A DNA stretch of 64,000 nt from Hydractinia symbiolongicarpus (lineage: Eukaryota; Cnidaria; Hydrozoa; Anthoathecata; Hydractiniidae). Below, piece after piece: positions 24,435-34,249 of this stretch. The notes beneath the pieces are model-generated. The model saw only the letters and a list, made by a program, of their open reading frames with translations, did no database searches and had not been told where the DNA came from. Each line of letters opens with the position of its first letter. Position 1 is the first letter of the stretch. The DNA is taken from contig NC_079887.1 of NCBI RefSeq assembly GCF_029227915.1, positions 21,017,650-21,081,649 on the forward strand, given 5' to 3'. A program made the position numbers and the translations under genes.

Positions 24435-25370
24435 ATGATCGTTTTCAGCTTAAGACAATATAATTTGCTTTACAACTGTTAGCGTTAAAAATCTCAAAAA
24501 TAATTAGTCATAAATAATTACTTATTTTTTTGCCCTTGGATTCCGCCAATATGAGCTTCAACGAAAACGTCTCCGGTAAAGCGTTACTTCTTTTTCTCGT
24601 TGCCGAATAAAGGCAAGGATTAATCACCATACGAAGAGATAATCTTTTAGAAAGAGAATCACCTATCGCTTGGCAAAAATATGTTCAGAGTTATACGCAG
24701 ATAACTCACAATTAAAATTAAGACGTAGAACATTAACGCCTTATATGGTGTGCCATGAGGTGGAGTATTGTTTGTTGTGTTCGACCTAGTGTTTGGCTAG
24801 AATAGGCTGAGCTAGTGTCTGGTGAAAAAATGAGACACAGGAAGAGAAAAAAAAGGACGGTACGGAAATACCCGTCAAGATAGAAATATAACAAAATGAA
24901 AATAAAAAAAATGAAATATATATATATATCCAAACAATATCCAAAATTGGAAACTCTAAAGTGAGTTAAGTGTTGAATAGATGAAAATATTGACATTTTC
25001 TGTGCCAAAAATCAAGTTTTACCAACGAGAAATTGAATGGCCCTTTGGGTACACGCATTGCTATTACTCTCGGATTAACCAGTATACGTACAAACGCAAA
25101 TCAATTCTATCTCATCTGAACTATTTTTGTGACATAATTTTCGTTTTGTTTCTAATTCTCGAATGTAATGTGACGGAATTTGACAACGTAATACGTCTTT
25201 TATTTACAAAATGCTTTGAACATTCCATTTATATTTCTTTGGTGTGGCCTTCTGTTTAAAAACTATATCTATTTTTTTTGGTAAAATTGTAGCAAAAAGA
25301 TGTGGGAGAAAAAAAATAAAGATAGTTCAAGAAACGTTTAAACTGGTTACACGTTTTCTTTTTTTTCTCT
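24435..25370. other. No gene seen; one recurrent segment
   Basis: Contains 25029-25062, a direct match (reverse orientation) to the exon-like segment at about 19885-19918. A short TATATATA run lies at about 24917. The remainder is unremarkable. Confidence 0.4.
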
Positions 25371-25400
25371 AGGTCGCAAAACATCCAAACAAAACCCGCC

Positions 25401-26342
25401 ATGCTGCAAAGAAGATCATGTTTCACCTTAATTCTTTTGATTGTGGTTGTCATTTTATTTCAATCTGATATCTACAAAAGTATACTAACAAGACCTTCAT
25501 TTAATCAAAGTCAAGTCTTTTTGAAAATTGCTACAAAAAATAAACAAAATGAATCTACGCATCATTATGAAGAAGAACAATTCAAAAAAAACATGGTTCT
25601 TTCCTATACCATCTTTGGTGAAGATTCGGCAAGTAAATGGGGATATCTCATTGGAATGGTTGCTAAAGAAGCAAAGGAAAGTAATTTATATCAAAACTGG
25701 ACAGTTCGAATATACCACGATAAATCTCTTAGCGAAAAATTTATCAAAAATCATACTTCATTTGACAATCTAAAATTTTTTGATGTTTCAAAAACATCAT
25801 TGTACGGAGACATAACTTCAATCAATGGTAGAGTATGGAGATTCTTGCCTTTGGCGGATAATACTGTCGATATTGTTTGCTTTAGAGATCTAGACTCGCC
25901 AATCATAAAAAGAGAAGAAGATGCAGTGAACGAATGGTTGGAAAGTGGTCACATTATGCATGTTATGCGGGATCATTATTGGCATAACACTGAAATTTTA
26001 GCTGGTTTATGGGGTTTTCGAAGTGCTATGGACAGGACATTGGCACACAAAATTATCAATATTGTTTTGCTTAATGCTGAGAGGAGGTCTGGAAATAACG
26101 AAGCTACAAAATTGAACGACCAAGCAGTTTTAACCAGACATATTTGGCCATTAGTGAAACCTAAAAGTTTACAACACGATTCGTACCTTTGTACGAGATA
26201 CGATGGCACTGTACCGTTTCCAACAAAAAGATATGTTGATTTTTTGTTTGTTGGATGTATCCGTCCTTGTAACGTAACTGAAAGAGTCCCATGTGATGTA
26301 AAATGTCGACCTATAAATCATAAAGATTGGACATATTGTTGA
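25401..26342 (+). CDS. Type II membrane glycosyltransferase-like protein, paralogue 1
   Basis: A 313-residue product in a single coding exon. A short basic N-terminus precedes a membrane anchor at about 9-22 and then a stalk, the layout of Golgi glycosyltransferases. The lumenal domain has WGYLIGMVAKEA (80-91), VWRFLPLAD (about 145-153), RDLDS (162-166, a candidate DxD metal and nucleotide-sugar site), HVMRDHYWH and GLWGF (about 202-206). The end is Cys-rich (CIRPCN, VPCDVKC, terminal Cys). N-glycosylation sequons include NWT, NHT and NVT. An acceptor AG (25371-25372) lies 28 nt before the ATG. The 3'UTR resembles that of the tandem paralogues. The substrate cannot be predicted and I cannot assign a CAZy family. 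Confidence 0.8.
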   Translation: MLQRRSCFTLILLIVVVILFQSDIYKSILTRPSFNQSQVFLKIATKNKQNESTHHYEEEQFKKNMVLSYTIFGEDSASKWGYLIGMVAKEAKESNLYQNWTVRIYHDKSLSEKFIKNHTSFDNLKFFDVSKTSLYGDITSINGRVWRFLPLADNTVDIVCFRDLDSPIIKREEDAVNEWLESGHIMHVMRDHYWHNTEILAGLWGFRSAMDRTLAHKIINIVLLNAERRSGNNEATKLNDQAVLTRHIWPLVKPKSLQHDSYLCTRYDGTVPFPTKRYVDFLFVGCIRPCNVTERVPCDVKCRPINHKDWTYC

Positions 26343-26991
26343 GTTTTTAAATTTTCTATGGGTTGTTTGTTTTTAACAGTTAAGCATCTTTTGTTTTTAG
26401 TCTTTTTGTCTTCATTTATTAACTGATATATTTCTGTAGCTGTTAATTATACTTGCTTCCTGCGTTGCTACCACAATATACATGCCTACGAAAAGTACGT
26501 GTTCTTGCGAATATTAGAAATATTGAAAACCAAATATCGATACGTAACAACTTTGTGTTTTGTAATGATTAATATACTGTTAGAGCATGTAAATTTTAAA
26601 AAAAAAAAATTTTAAAATGTCTTGATACTCAACGAAAACCTATTTGTAATGGTAACTCCAAAATTTTTTGGTGTGTAACTGCCACCCGCTGGGCAATTTA
26701 GATGTTGTTTAGAAAGGCTATCTCAAAACCTAGTAAATTTTGGAAATTCTAAATCGTTTTTCTGATACTAATCTGAATTTCCTACATGATTAAGCTGTTT
26801 TGGGCCCGCCCTACCGAAATACCGGACGAGGTAACATAGCAAACCTTGTTAAGTACTTTTCTTTCGAGAATGCTGCACGACTTACGCTTAAGAAAGAGTT
26901 AATTTATTGCTAATGGACATCAATCATTATATTAATGAGACTTGCAATATATAAATACTGCGATATATAAATACTAAAGTATTATTACTAA
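26343..26991. other. 3'UTR homology then no gene seen
   Basis: The first 110 bp after the stop resemble the 3' flank of the 45598 and 47843 stops (shared GGTTGTTTGTTTTTAACAGT), so the paralogy extends past the coding region. No AATAAA is near. The remainder is AT-rich. Confidence 0.5.
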
Positions 26992-27118
26992 CTAGTATAA
27001 GATATTGACGTTAAAAGATATTGACAAAAAAACTCGAAAAACTCGCGCATTCGAGTGGTAAAAAATATCGTCTTTGCAAAAGTCACAGACAGACAGAACT
27101 GGCGTATTATTATATAGA
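26992..27118 (-). mobile_element. Helitron-like fragment
   Basis: The right edge GCGTATTATTATATAGA is the family 5' terminus on the minus strand. CTAG at 26992 may be the other end, but no good hairpin is present. Three bases after the right edge a second 3' end begins (CTAGTCAATAAGGCCGTAAA at 27121), so two elements abut head to tail. Confidence 0.45.
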
Positions 27119-27691
27119 TACTAGTCAATAAGGCCGTAAAAAAATCCACTTAGGCAGAAAAAATAAATAAAAAAAGAACTCTTTCTTGAATTTCAATGAC
27201 GTCACCAATGACTCTTCGATACATAAAAAATCCATTTCCTGCCTTGTGAATAACGCGAAGCTCTAATTAGAATAATGTGTAGAATCACGCGCTTCGGCTA
27301 AGTAGATAAAGGGTTGAAACAATTTTCGACGTCAACGATGTATTACGTAGGGTTTGATCAAGAGAATGTATAGATAGAATTATGTGCTTTCGACAAACGG
27401 TTACAAAGACTGTCGTCGGGCTTTCTAGACAATACGGGACGGTCATAAACACTTGTCCCATATTGTCGTGGCTATTTATTACGGGAAAAGTGTTAAACGC
27501 ATAAACATGAAATAAATAATGCTAGTGACACATTTTTGTAATATGTAAACACTAGAAAAGTAAAAAAAACTGTGAACGAAATTACAACAGAATCCAATAA
27601 AGCAAGATGGCACCTCAAGTAGCGATACATACGAAATGCGGTATATATAAAGGAGGGCACCCCATGAATGTTTCCACGAGTTAACGATTAG

Positions 27692-27829
27692 CCTATATTA
27701 TAATACCCGTATACGTCTGTCCGTCTGTCACGCAAAATGGTAGCTTAGCTGCGCAAGTAGCGAGACGCACCCAGTACAGTATAAAAAGGACGGGCGAACC
27801 CGTGGATTTTTCCACGGGCTAACGACTGG
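27692..27829 (+). mobile_element. Miniature Helitron, 138 bp
   Basis: Starts CCTATATTATAATACCCG (first base mutated from T) and ends in the hairpin CCCGTGGATTTTTCCACGGG, then CTAACGACTGG before T. It is nearly the reverse complement of the whole element at 17014-17151 and the same length. Noncoding. Confidence 0.8.
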
Positions 27830-28533
27830 TATCACTAATTTTTATGTAAACTCTTTGTGGAACCAAAATTTTCAAAGCCTATGAAAAAAACACTCTCTAG
27901 TTTACCAATACCTTTTCAAAGATTTTCTGTTCAACAGTGAATCAGTTGCTTTCAATAAACTCTCCCAAAAATATCGAACATTTGTGTATCTGTAACAACA
28001 CGCCTAAAACTACCAAGAGATGAATGAATCTAAAATATGCAATAAAGTAGTAAAGTAGTAAAGTGTATAAAGAAATCTCATAAAAGAACAAATTATATAA
28101 ATCATTTTTTAACTGACATTATTCTGTATTATGTATGTATCACAAGCCAGACAAAATATATAAAAGTGCCATAACAAGTATTACATAGATTATATTCTTG
28201 TAACAATGACTACATTTTTATTGGTAATTGCTTGTATTATTGTCATAATTCTCAAAACTGATCCAGACAGGATTCGAACCTGTATTTTCCCATGAATAGG
28301 ATTAATAATAAGTCTTTTTAGTATTGACTTTTCGTAATCAGCCGTGGTGGCGAAAGATCAATACATTACGGAGTTTCATACCGCGCAGGTCTGGGCCCGA
28401 GCGAAGTGGCTTGTAGGGACAAATTTTCAGAACTCCCGCAAAGTGTAAACATTTAGCTAGCGTTTGTACACATTTCCAATTATTATATTATAGTTATTTG
28501 CTGTTTAACACTTTTACGTATTGTTTTGCAATA

Positions 28534-28890
28534 ATGGAAAAGAAAGATTGTGTACAATGGCTTATGGAACGTGGCCTGTCCACAGGAGGAACAATACAAG
28601 AGCTTAATATGCGTGTTAATCGATTCAAATTATACCCATCACTTGCGGAAAAATTGAGAGTCAAACGAGAAAGAAATTTTAGTTTTGGTACAAAATTAGA
28701 TCCCAATCATATCCCTCCCATTTCAGCTCCCTGGTGTCCTAAAGAGGAATTGCATCCATTAGTTACAGCATCGATATTTAAAGAATATAGTTCTAGAAAA
28801 AGAGAAGGTAGTTTAGGTCAGCAACAGAAAGCTTATGCTATGTTGACTAGCAGGAAAATAGTTTTGCTTTTACCAACACCTGCCATATAA
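28534..28890 (+). pseudogene. SAP-domain protein N-terminus, truncated
   Basis: The ATG at 28534 opens a SAP-like helix-extended-helix (CVQWLMERGLSTGGTIQEL, about residues 5-25), a fold that binds AT-rich DNA. A proline-rich stretch (IPPISAPWCP) and LGQQQKAYAMLTSRKI follow. That last segment resembles the part before the SWIM and YqaJ-nuclease region of SAP proteins common in cnidarian genomes. The frame then runs into the minus-strand transposase fragment and stops, so the C-terminal part was deleted. Confidence 0.5.
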
Positions 28891-29057
28891 GCCATAACGC
28901 CAAGATGAAGAGAATGACGACAAATTGTTAAAACACATAAAAGTTCGGTTGCTTTGTTTAATGATCTTTCCCCAGTTCCTTTACAGTCAGGGTATTTTAT
29001 AATGTGTAAGTATGGTGAAACAATTTGAAATAGCAAGTCAAATTTTTCAACGGGCAA
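28833..29057 (-). pseudogene. Transposase fragment ahead of DDE_Tnp_4-type core
   Basis: The minus frame gives VEKFDLLFQIVSPYLHII, then CKGTGERSLNKATELLCVL and RHSLHLGVMAYMAGV. From memory of the family, this is the helix-turn-helix region just before the DDE_Tnp_4 core of THAP-linked transposases. It ends abruptly after GVGKS, where the SAP gene sequence begins on the other strand. No catalytic acidic residues remain. Confidence 0.55.
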
Positions 29058-29257
29058 ACCAGATAAATATTCTATATTGCTAGATTTCTGTTGTAAGTTG
29101 TCATAGGAAAATATATACTTTTGAAGGTTTAGAATTGTTCCTGTTTTTTCAAGAATTATTTTATTTCGTTTATTAACAAATGATTGCAGGTAGTGGTTTT
29201 TAATTTTTAGTAATTTATTTTCATGGGTAAGATTCGTTATTTTATTTATTGATTCGT

Positions 29258-29764
29258 TTATTTTTTTTTAAGTTCTTCAATAATTTTGTCTTTAGATATT
29301 AATTTAGCAGATAACTGTCTCTTTGAGGGTTCTCGTTGTTTATGTACTGGCGTAGAATATATTCTTTTGGCAGGAGGTTTTCTCTTTACACTAGATGGTG
29401 TACGAAATGTTTGGATGAATTTAAATTTTTTTTTTAGCTCCTTAACTTTCATTTTATTTGCTGCACTTTGGGTTTTTTCAAGTCTTTCTTTTGCTCTATT
29501 ATATTTTTGCTCAATAATAGGAATTTGTGACTGGGGTACTGTAACATCAGGAAGAGTTTCATTAATTTTATAACCAGCACTCCAATGTTTACAACATATG
29601 TGTCCGTTTTTCCAATTAACTCCAGCAGTTTTAATAATTTTTTGGTACTCCATTTGTAAATCCTTGGTCCTTGGCAATCTGTAAAATATAAGCTTTCCTC
29701 CATTTGAATTTTGTGTTCGAAAGTTATTATAGCAAAGGGATGACGAGCAGAACCATTTCACCAT
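29258..29764 (-). CDS. THAP-domain protein, N-terminal part of transposase
   Basis: A 168-residue frame begins at the ATG at 29762-29764. The THAP zinc-binding pattern is C6-x4-C11-x45-C57-x2-H60, with the signature FYRLP (27-31). These domains bind DNA, in transposases at the element ends. A lysine-rich, probably coiled-coil segment (about 90-125) and a basic tail follow. The usual Trp of the domain is replaced around 38-40 and the usual HF is HW, so binding may be altered. It lies in line with the transposase fragment at 28833-29057. The intervening 200 bp may be an intron or decayed coding DNA. Confidence 0.7.
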   Translation of the reverse strand: MVKWFCSSSLCYNNFRTQNSNGGKLIFYRLPRTKDLQMEYQKIIKTAGVNWKNGHICCKHWSAGYKINETLPDVTVPQSQIPIIEQKYNRAKERLEKTQSAANKMKVKELKKKFKFIQTFRTPSSVKRKPPAKRIYSTPVHKQREPSKRQLSAKLISKDKIIEELKKK

Positions 29765-29981
29765 GTTTTAGATAAGTTAAATGTTGTAGAAAAGTATAAA
29801 TATAAGGAAAGAATATATACTAAAATTAGCAATTTATGCCTCAACTGCGCCCATACGGTATAAATTTTATGAGCAAATGACCGGGAAACCAATAGGGGTA
29901 ATCGAGTGCAACATAAACAAGCTAAAAATTTGTCCCTACAAGCGTTTCTCTAGTGCCCAGACCTGCGCGGTATCCCGTAAT

Positions 29982-31010
29982 TGCATAAAAGCGAGGTTAG
30001 TTAAATTTTTGCTTGTATATATATATATACGTACAGGTGCATTAAGTTTTTAACAACTGGCTATATATCAACTTGAATACAATCAGAAGGACAACAAATA
30101 TATAAAATGATAGATCTCACCAAAGACTTTTGTTTACTGCGTTAATTCTTACAATACAACATTTTTACAATCTTCTTTTCGTGGCAGGCTTCGCTCCAAC
30201 CACACACCAAGCGCTCTCGTGGCGGGCTTCGTTCTAATCACCCACATTTTTCAGAGGGAAAATGGGGTACTTATAGTTTTTTTGAACTTCGCGGTATTGT
30301 CCATTGATCTCTATTAGTAGGCGTTGTCTTGTCCGTAGTTCTTTTGATCTTCATCGTTAGGAAATATAAGGGCCCTCAAAATTTAGAAATTTTTATACAT
30401 GTTGCTTTCATCGTATAGATCGTGAAACGAGATCAAGAAAATGTATAGGATCATGTATCTTTTGACAAACGAACGCAAATTTTCGGCTGCGCAAACTGAG
30501 AGACAAAACAAAATGTGCAAGTTATTCATTATTTGACGTAAATAACCCTTAAAATTTGCTTTGGTTCTCCAAACTGATAAAACCTTACACACGAAACTAG
30601 GCATATTTCCTTTGAGTTTCTCATGATCGTCTGGAAACAGGGCCTGGGTATATGGAACTGAAAATAATGTAAAACATAGCGCACATAAAGTGATGAAAAC
30701 GCTTGTATATGTTTTCTACCGCTCGATATAGCCTGCTTCTTACGGAGATAAAATTAGTTTTAAACATATCAGCGCATATGACTTTAAATCACACTTATTA
30801 CTAAAAAAATCAATAGTCAACTAATGGTTATTATTGCAATATTTTTCGATTTTTATATCGTTATATAGCTCATAATTTATAGAATATTTATTTAAAAAAA
30901 TAGAAATTAAAAAATATAAATAAAAAATTCTAAGTTATAAATCTTCGCAGAATAGTTGGGAAGATTGTGATGAACATATCTAAAATTGACGCAATTAAAG
31001 CAGCAGGTTC
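29982..31010. other. No gene seen; one dispersed repeat
   Basis: 30430-30475 (GATCAAGAAAATGTATAGGATCATG) resembles the start of the window (1-45) and 27354-27400, followed each time by CTTTYGACAAACG-like or similar text. The remainder is AT-rich. Confidence 0.4.
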
Positions 31011-31020
31011 GTTACAAGTT

Positions 31021-32146
31021 TGTGCTGGTTAAAAGGCTGGTGTCAGAAACGAATTCATACCTGCGATAACTGGTGGTCATCCTTGCTCCGAAAACGAAAG
31101 GCTTTTGCTATCACTTCCCACACGACTTGGAGGATTGAATCTCACGATTTTTCCTGACGACGCACAAGTACAATTTAACAATTCGAGAATGATCACAAAA
31201 TGTCTTGTCGACTCTATCAAAAAGCAAGACATTGACGGTATCTACGACGTTGGAAAAACAAAAACAGCTAAAGCGCAAGTTAGAATTTTAAAATTGGATA
31301 TCCAGAAAGAGAATCTGGCCCTGTGCAGAAATAACATGACGGTGAAGCAAGTTAAGGTAAACGACATCAACCAACAAAAAGGAGTCTCCAATTGGCTTAA
31401 TGTATTGCCAATCACTGAGCAAGGTTTTTATCTCAACAAGCAAGAGTTTTGGGATGCTATGCGTTTACGCTGCAGTTGGAGCATTCCCAACTTACCCAGA
31501 AGTTGCGTGGACTTCGATTTGACGTTGAACACAGCATGAAGTGTAAAATGGGTGGCTTCGTTACGAAACGTCACAGCGACATTCGTGAACTCACATCAAA
31601 GTCACTCAAGGATGTTTGTCATGACGTACAGTTGGAACCGAATTTGCTGCCGCTGACTGGAGAACGTTTCGATTTAAAGAGTGTAAAAACCGGTGATGAT
31701 TGTAGACCGGACATTCGTGCTCGTGATTTTTGGATAAACAGCCAACAGGCATTTTTTGACGTAAGGGTTTTTGTCCCCACTGCCTCGGGGTACAGCAACC
31801 AAACTTTACAGCAATCTTTCATTTCAAACGAGAACGAGAAAAAAAGAAATTACAATCGTAGAATTTTGAGTGTTGATAATGGCAGTTTCACGCCGCTTAT
31901 ATTCTCAATACACAGAAGCGAACAGGTCGCGAATGCATCACTTTTTACAGTCGGCTTTCGGAAATGATAGCGAATAAGAAGAACATACCCATTTCAACTG
32001 CGGTCACACATATACGCACAAAACTTTGTTTCGTTCTGTTGAGATCCGGTTTAAAATCCTTAAGAGGTTCGAGAAGTTTGTATAAAAAGTTCGATGAAGG
32101 AGATGATATTGTGGTTGATCATGAAATTTCAAAGTTGAACTGTTAA
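31021..32146 (+). pseudogene. LINE-like retroelement C-terminal region, frameshifted
   Basis: Three frames in succession give one familiar retroelement tail: NEFIPAITGGHP, LLSLPTRLGGLNL, the long helical region, MGGFVTKRHSDIREL, LPLTGERFDL, RPDIRARDFW then AFFDVRVFVP, SFTPLIFS, and a final LRGSRS block. The D...FDVRV spacing resembles a PD-(D/E)XK endonuclease. Breaks are a stop near 31038, a one-base shift near 31536 and another at about 31965. The reverse transcriptase core upstream is absent, so the copy is 5'-truncated and inactive. The clade is not assigned. Confidence 0.65.
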
Positions 32147-32274
32147 ATCGTTAGTTAGGAATATGTTGTGTTATGTCGTAAATTAGTCCCTCGTAGTTAT
32201 ATAATGTTCTAGTTATTGTTGTAAAATTATGTGTAAAGAAATAAATATATGATATCGTAAAAGAAAGACTTTAT

Positions 32275-32394
32275 GCAATGGCTTCACTATTCTTATTTAA
32301 TAAATTGACGTCAGTCTAAATTCACGTCTAAGCTGTTAGCAGGTAAGACATACTTTTTTTTGCCTGTCACAGGCACTTTGTATTATTATATAAG
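32275..32394 (-). mobile_element. Helitron-like terminal fragment
   Basis: Ends TTTGTATTATTATATAAGA, a variant of the family 5' terminus read on the minus strand. GCAATGGCTT and TTGACGTCAGTCTAAAT are shared with 230-300. Another 3' end starts immediately at 32396. Confidence 0.45.
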
Positions 32395-32395
32395 A

Positions 32396-33348
32396 CTAGT
32401 CGATAAGGCCCGTGGAAAAATCTACTTATGTTGTTGTGCCTTTATTAATTTAAAATGCTACGTTAACCCTATTCGGTCCGGGGTTTTTCGAACATACTAT
32501 GACCGGGGGGGGGGGGGGGGGCGGATTCCGCCCCCCCTCAATAACGTTTCATAGGGTTGATCATATTGAATCAAACTTGGCACACTTATAGTACGTCATA
32601 AAAGGAACAAAGTGGCGCCAAAAAAAATTTGCTTGCGTCAGCACATTTTCTGTGACGTCATCAAAAGCTTAAAAATTTTTAAAAATGCCACTATCTGCTT
32701 AAAATATAATTACTTTTGTTCTAGAGCGAATTTTTACATTCTGTTTAAAGTTTCTGAAAGCTAAATAAAAGTTATTTAACATATCTTCCGGTTTTTACAT
32801 GGATCGCATAAAAAATTGCCAAAAATTGCCCGAAAATCCGTTTTTTCCGATTTTCGGGTAAAATCCGACAAAATCGGGAAATCGGATTAGTCATGTGTTC
32901 AAATTATTCAAAATGATTCTTCTTAATGAAACAAAGTTGTGTTGCAAGTTTCAAGTTCTAAGGATAATCCTAACAGGAGTTATTATATTTTCTCCATTAT
33001 AAGGATTTCATAGAGATTTTAGGGGTAGTTTCGAGTAATGGCCAATATCAAAGCCTCTGAAAGGTATGGGACCTAAAAAATTTACATGCAGGTGTCTAAT
33101 AGATAAATGTTAAAACTCAGTAAGTATCATAGCCATATAACAAAGCAATCAGGAGTTATTAAAAAAAACTGTCAGGGGGGGCGGAATCCGCCCCCCCCCG
33201 GACCGAATAGGGTTAAAGGAATACTATTGACGTTCTGCCGTAACGTCAGAAAATATAACTTTTGAGACAATGTTTATCGGCAATGAACACATAAACAAAT
33301 GTCGAAATTGTCCCTCAAAAACGCAGTGACACACCGCATTATTATAAG
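32396..33348 (-). mobile_element. Helitron-like element interrupted by a piggyBac-type MITE
   Basis: The left edge CTAGTCGATAAGGCCCGTGG then AAAAATCTAC is a decayed 3' hairpin end. The right edge CCGCATTATTATAAG is a 5' terminus. Removing 32463-33216 leaves about 200 bp, a normal size for this family, so the MITE landed inside the older Helitron. Confidence 0.5.
32463..33216 (-). mobile_element. piggyBac-type MITE, copy 2
   Basis: TTAA at 32463-32466 and 33213-33216 flank inverted ends CCCTATTCGGTCCGGGG and CCCCGGACCGAATAGGG. The interior runs in the opposite sense to 22621-23378; for example, AGGGGTAGTTTCGAGTAATG here is the complement of text at about 22820-22841. G and C runs sit next to both ends. 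Noncoding. Confidence 0.8.
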
Positions 33349-33475
33349 CGATTGTAACATTGAATATCAAAATTGATTTGGATGAGAAGCTTACTGGTGA
33401 AAGAATGGAACAAGTTAATACTTGGAACTTTATAATTGTCTCTGTTACTACCAAAAATAAAAATGTTTTGCAATA

Positions 33476-34063
33476 ATGTTTGACATATCCACTGTGTTTG
33501 CATGGACGGACTCCAATGTGGCGTATTCTTGGACAATAAATTGTGAGAAGAAGTATCCAATCTTCGTAGAAAATAGAGTGTTGAAAATTAGAAAAAATTT
33601 TGATGTGAATTGTTGGCATTTAATTAAGTCGAAGGAAAATTCAGATGATATTGTATCTCGAGGTTCTACACGTATTGATGTATTGGAAAATTATTTGTGG
33701 ATGCACGGTCCTTCATTTCTGACTCTACAAGAATGCGGGTGGCCGATGCTATCTGTTGGAGATTCATTTACATGTTTAATAAATAATAATACTGAAGAAG
33801 ATGTAGATGTTAGTTGTGATAATAGTGTGAATTTAAGTGTCACCGCTGATAGTGTAAATAATGACGTTAATTTTACCAAAATCATTAAAATTAGAAAATT
33901 TAGTCGCTTAACAAAACTATTAAGAGTAACAGCCTTAGTTAATTTGTTTGTTGTTAAACTTAAACGTAAATTAAACCAGAAAAAAGACGAACAAGTAGCT
34001 TTTAGTAAAGAAGATGAATTGGAGCTTACGAATGGAATTATTGCGAGGCAAAACGTAAATTAA
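33476..34063 (+). pseudogene. BEL/Pao pol fragment (RNase H region)
   Basis: The frame starts FAWTDSNVAYSWTI, then KKYPIFVENRVLKIR, DDIVSRG and LWMHGPSFL, the RNase H-to-integrase linker of BEL/Pao retrotransposons. The later part (about residues 100-195) is low-complexity and unrecognised. No protease, reverse transcriptase or integrase is attached, and no LTR is seen nearby. It differs clearly from the matching region of the full element at 55.1 kb, so it is from another family. Confidence 0.65.
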
Positions 34064-34249
34064 TGCAAAAGATGTTGAAAATGCCAAAACAGCTTGCATT
34101 AAAGGAGCACAAAAATTGTTAAGTCGTGCTGAATATCAGCATACGAAAAGTTGTTAAATGTGTTTTTGGGGTTAGGCACTCAAGGAGAACTGATAATGAG
34201 CCAGTAACAGAATTGTTAGCTGATGCGATATAATTATATATATGATGCA

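Larger units (their letters stand above)
28365..29981. mobile_element. THAP-linked DNA transposon with internal deletion
   Basis: The ends are inverted over about 60 bp: ATTACGG, a small indel, then ATACCGCGCAGGTCTGGGC, and further in CTTGTAGGGACAAATTTT on both sides (28365-28427 and 29925-29981). Between them lie a SAP-like gene fragment (+), a transposase fragment (-) and a THAP gene (-). At 1.6 kb it lacks the DDE catalytic region, so it is a deletion derivative of a larger autonomous element. A target duplication is not evident. Confidence 0.75.

Noticed and set aside
28258-28290. tRNA gene on the minus strand (ACAGGTTCGAATCCTGT)
   Set aside because: A perfect T arm is present, but no D arm or matching acceptor 5' strand lies within 100 nt. 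Only a fragment or chance.
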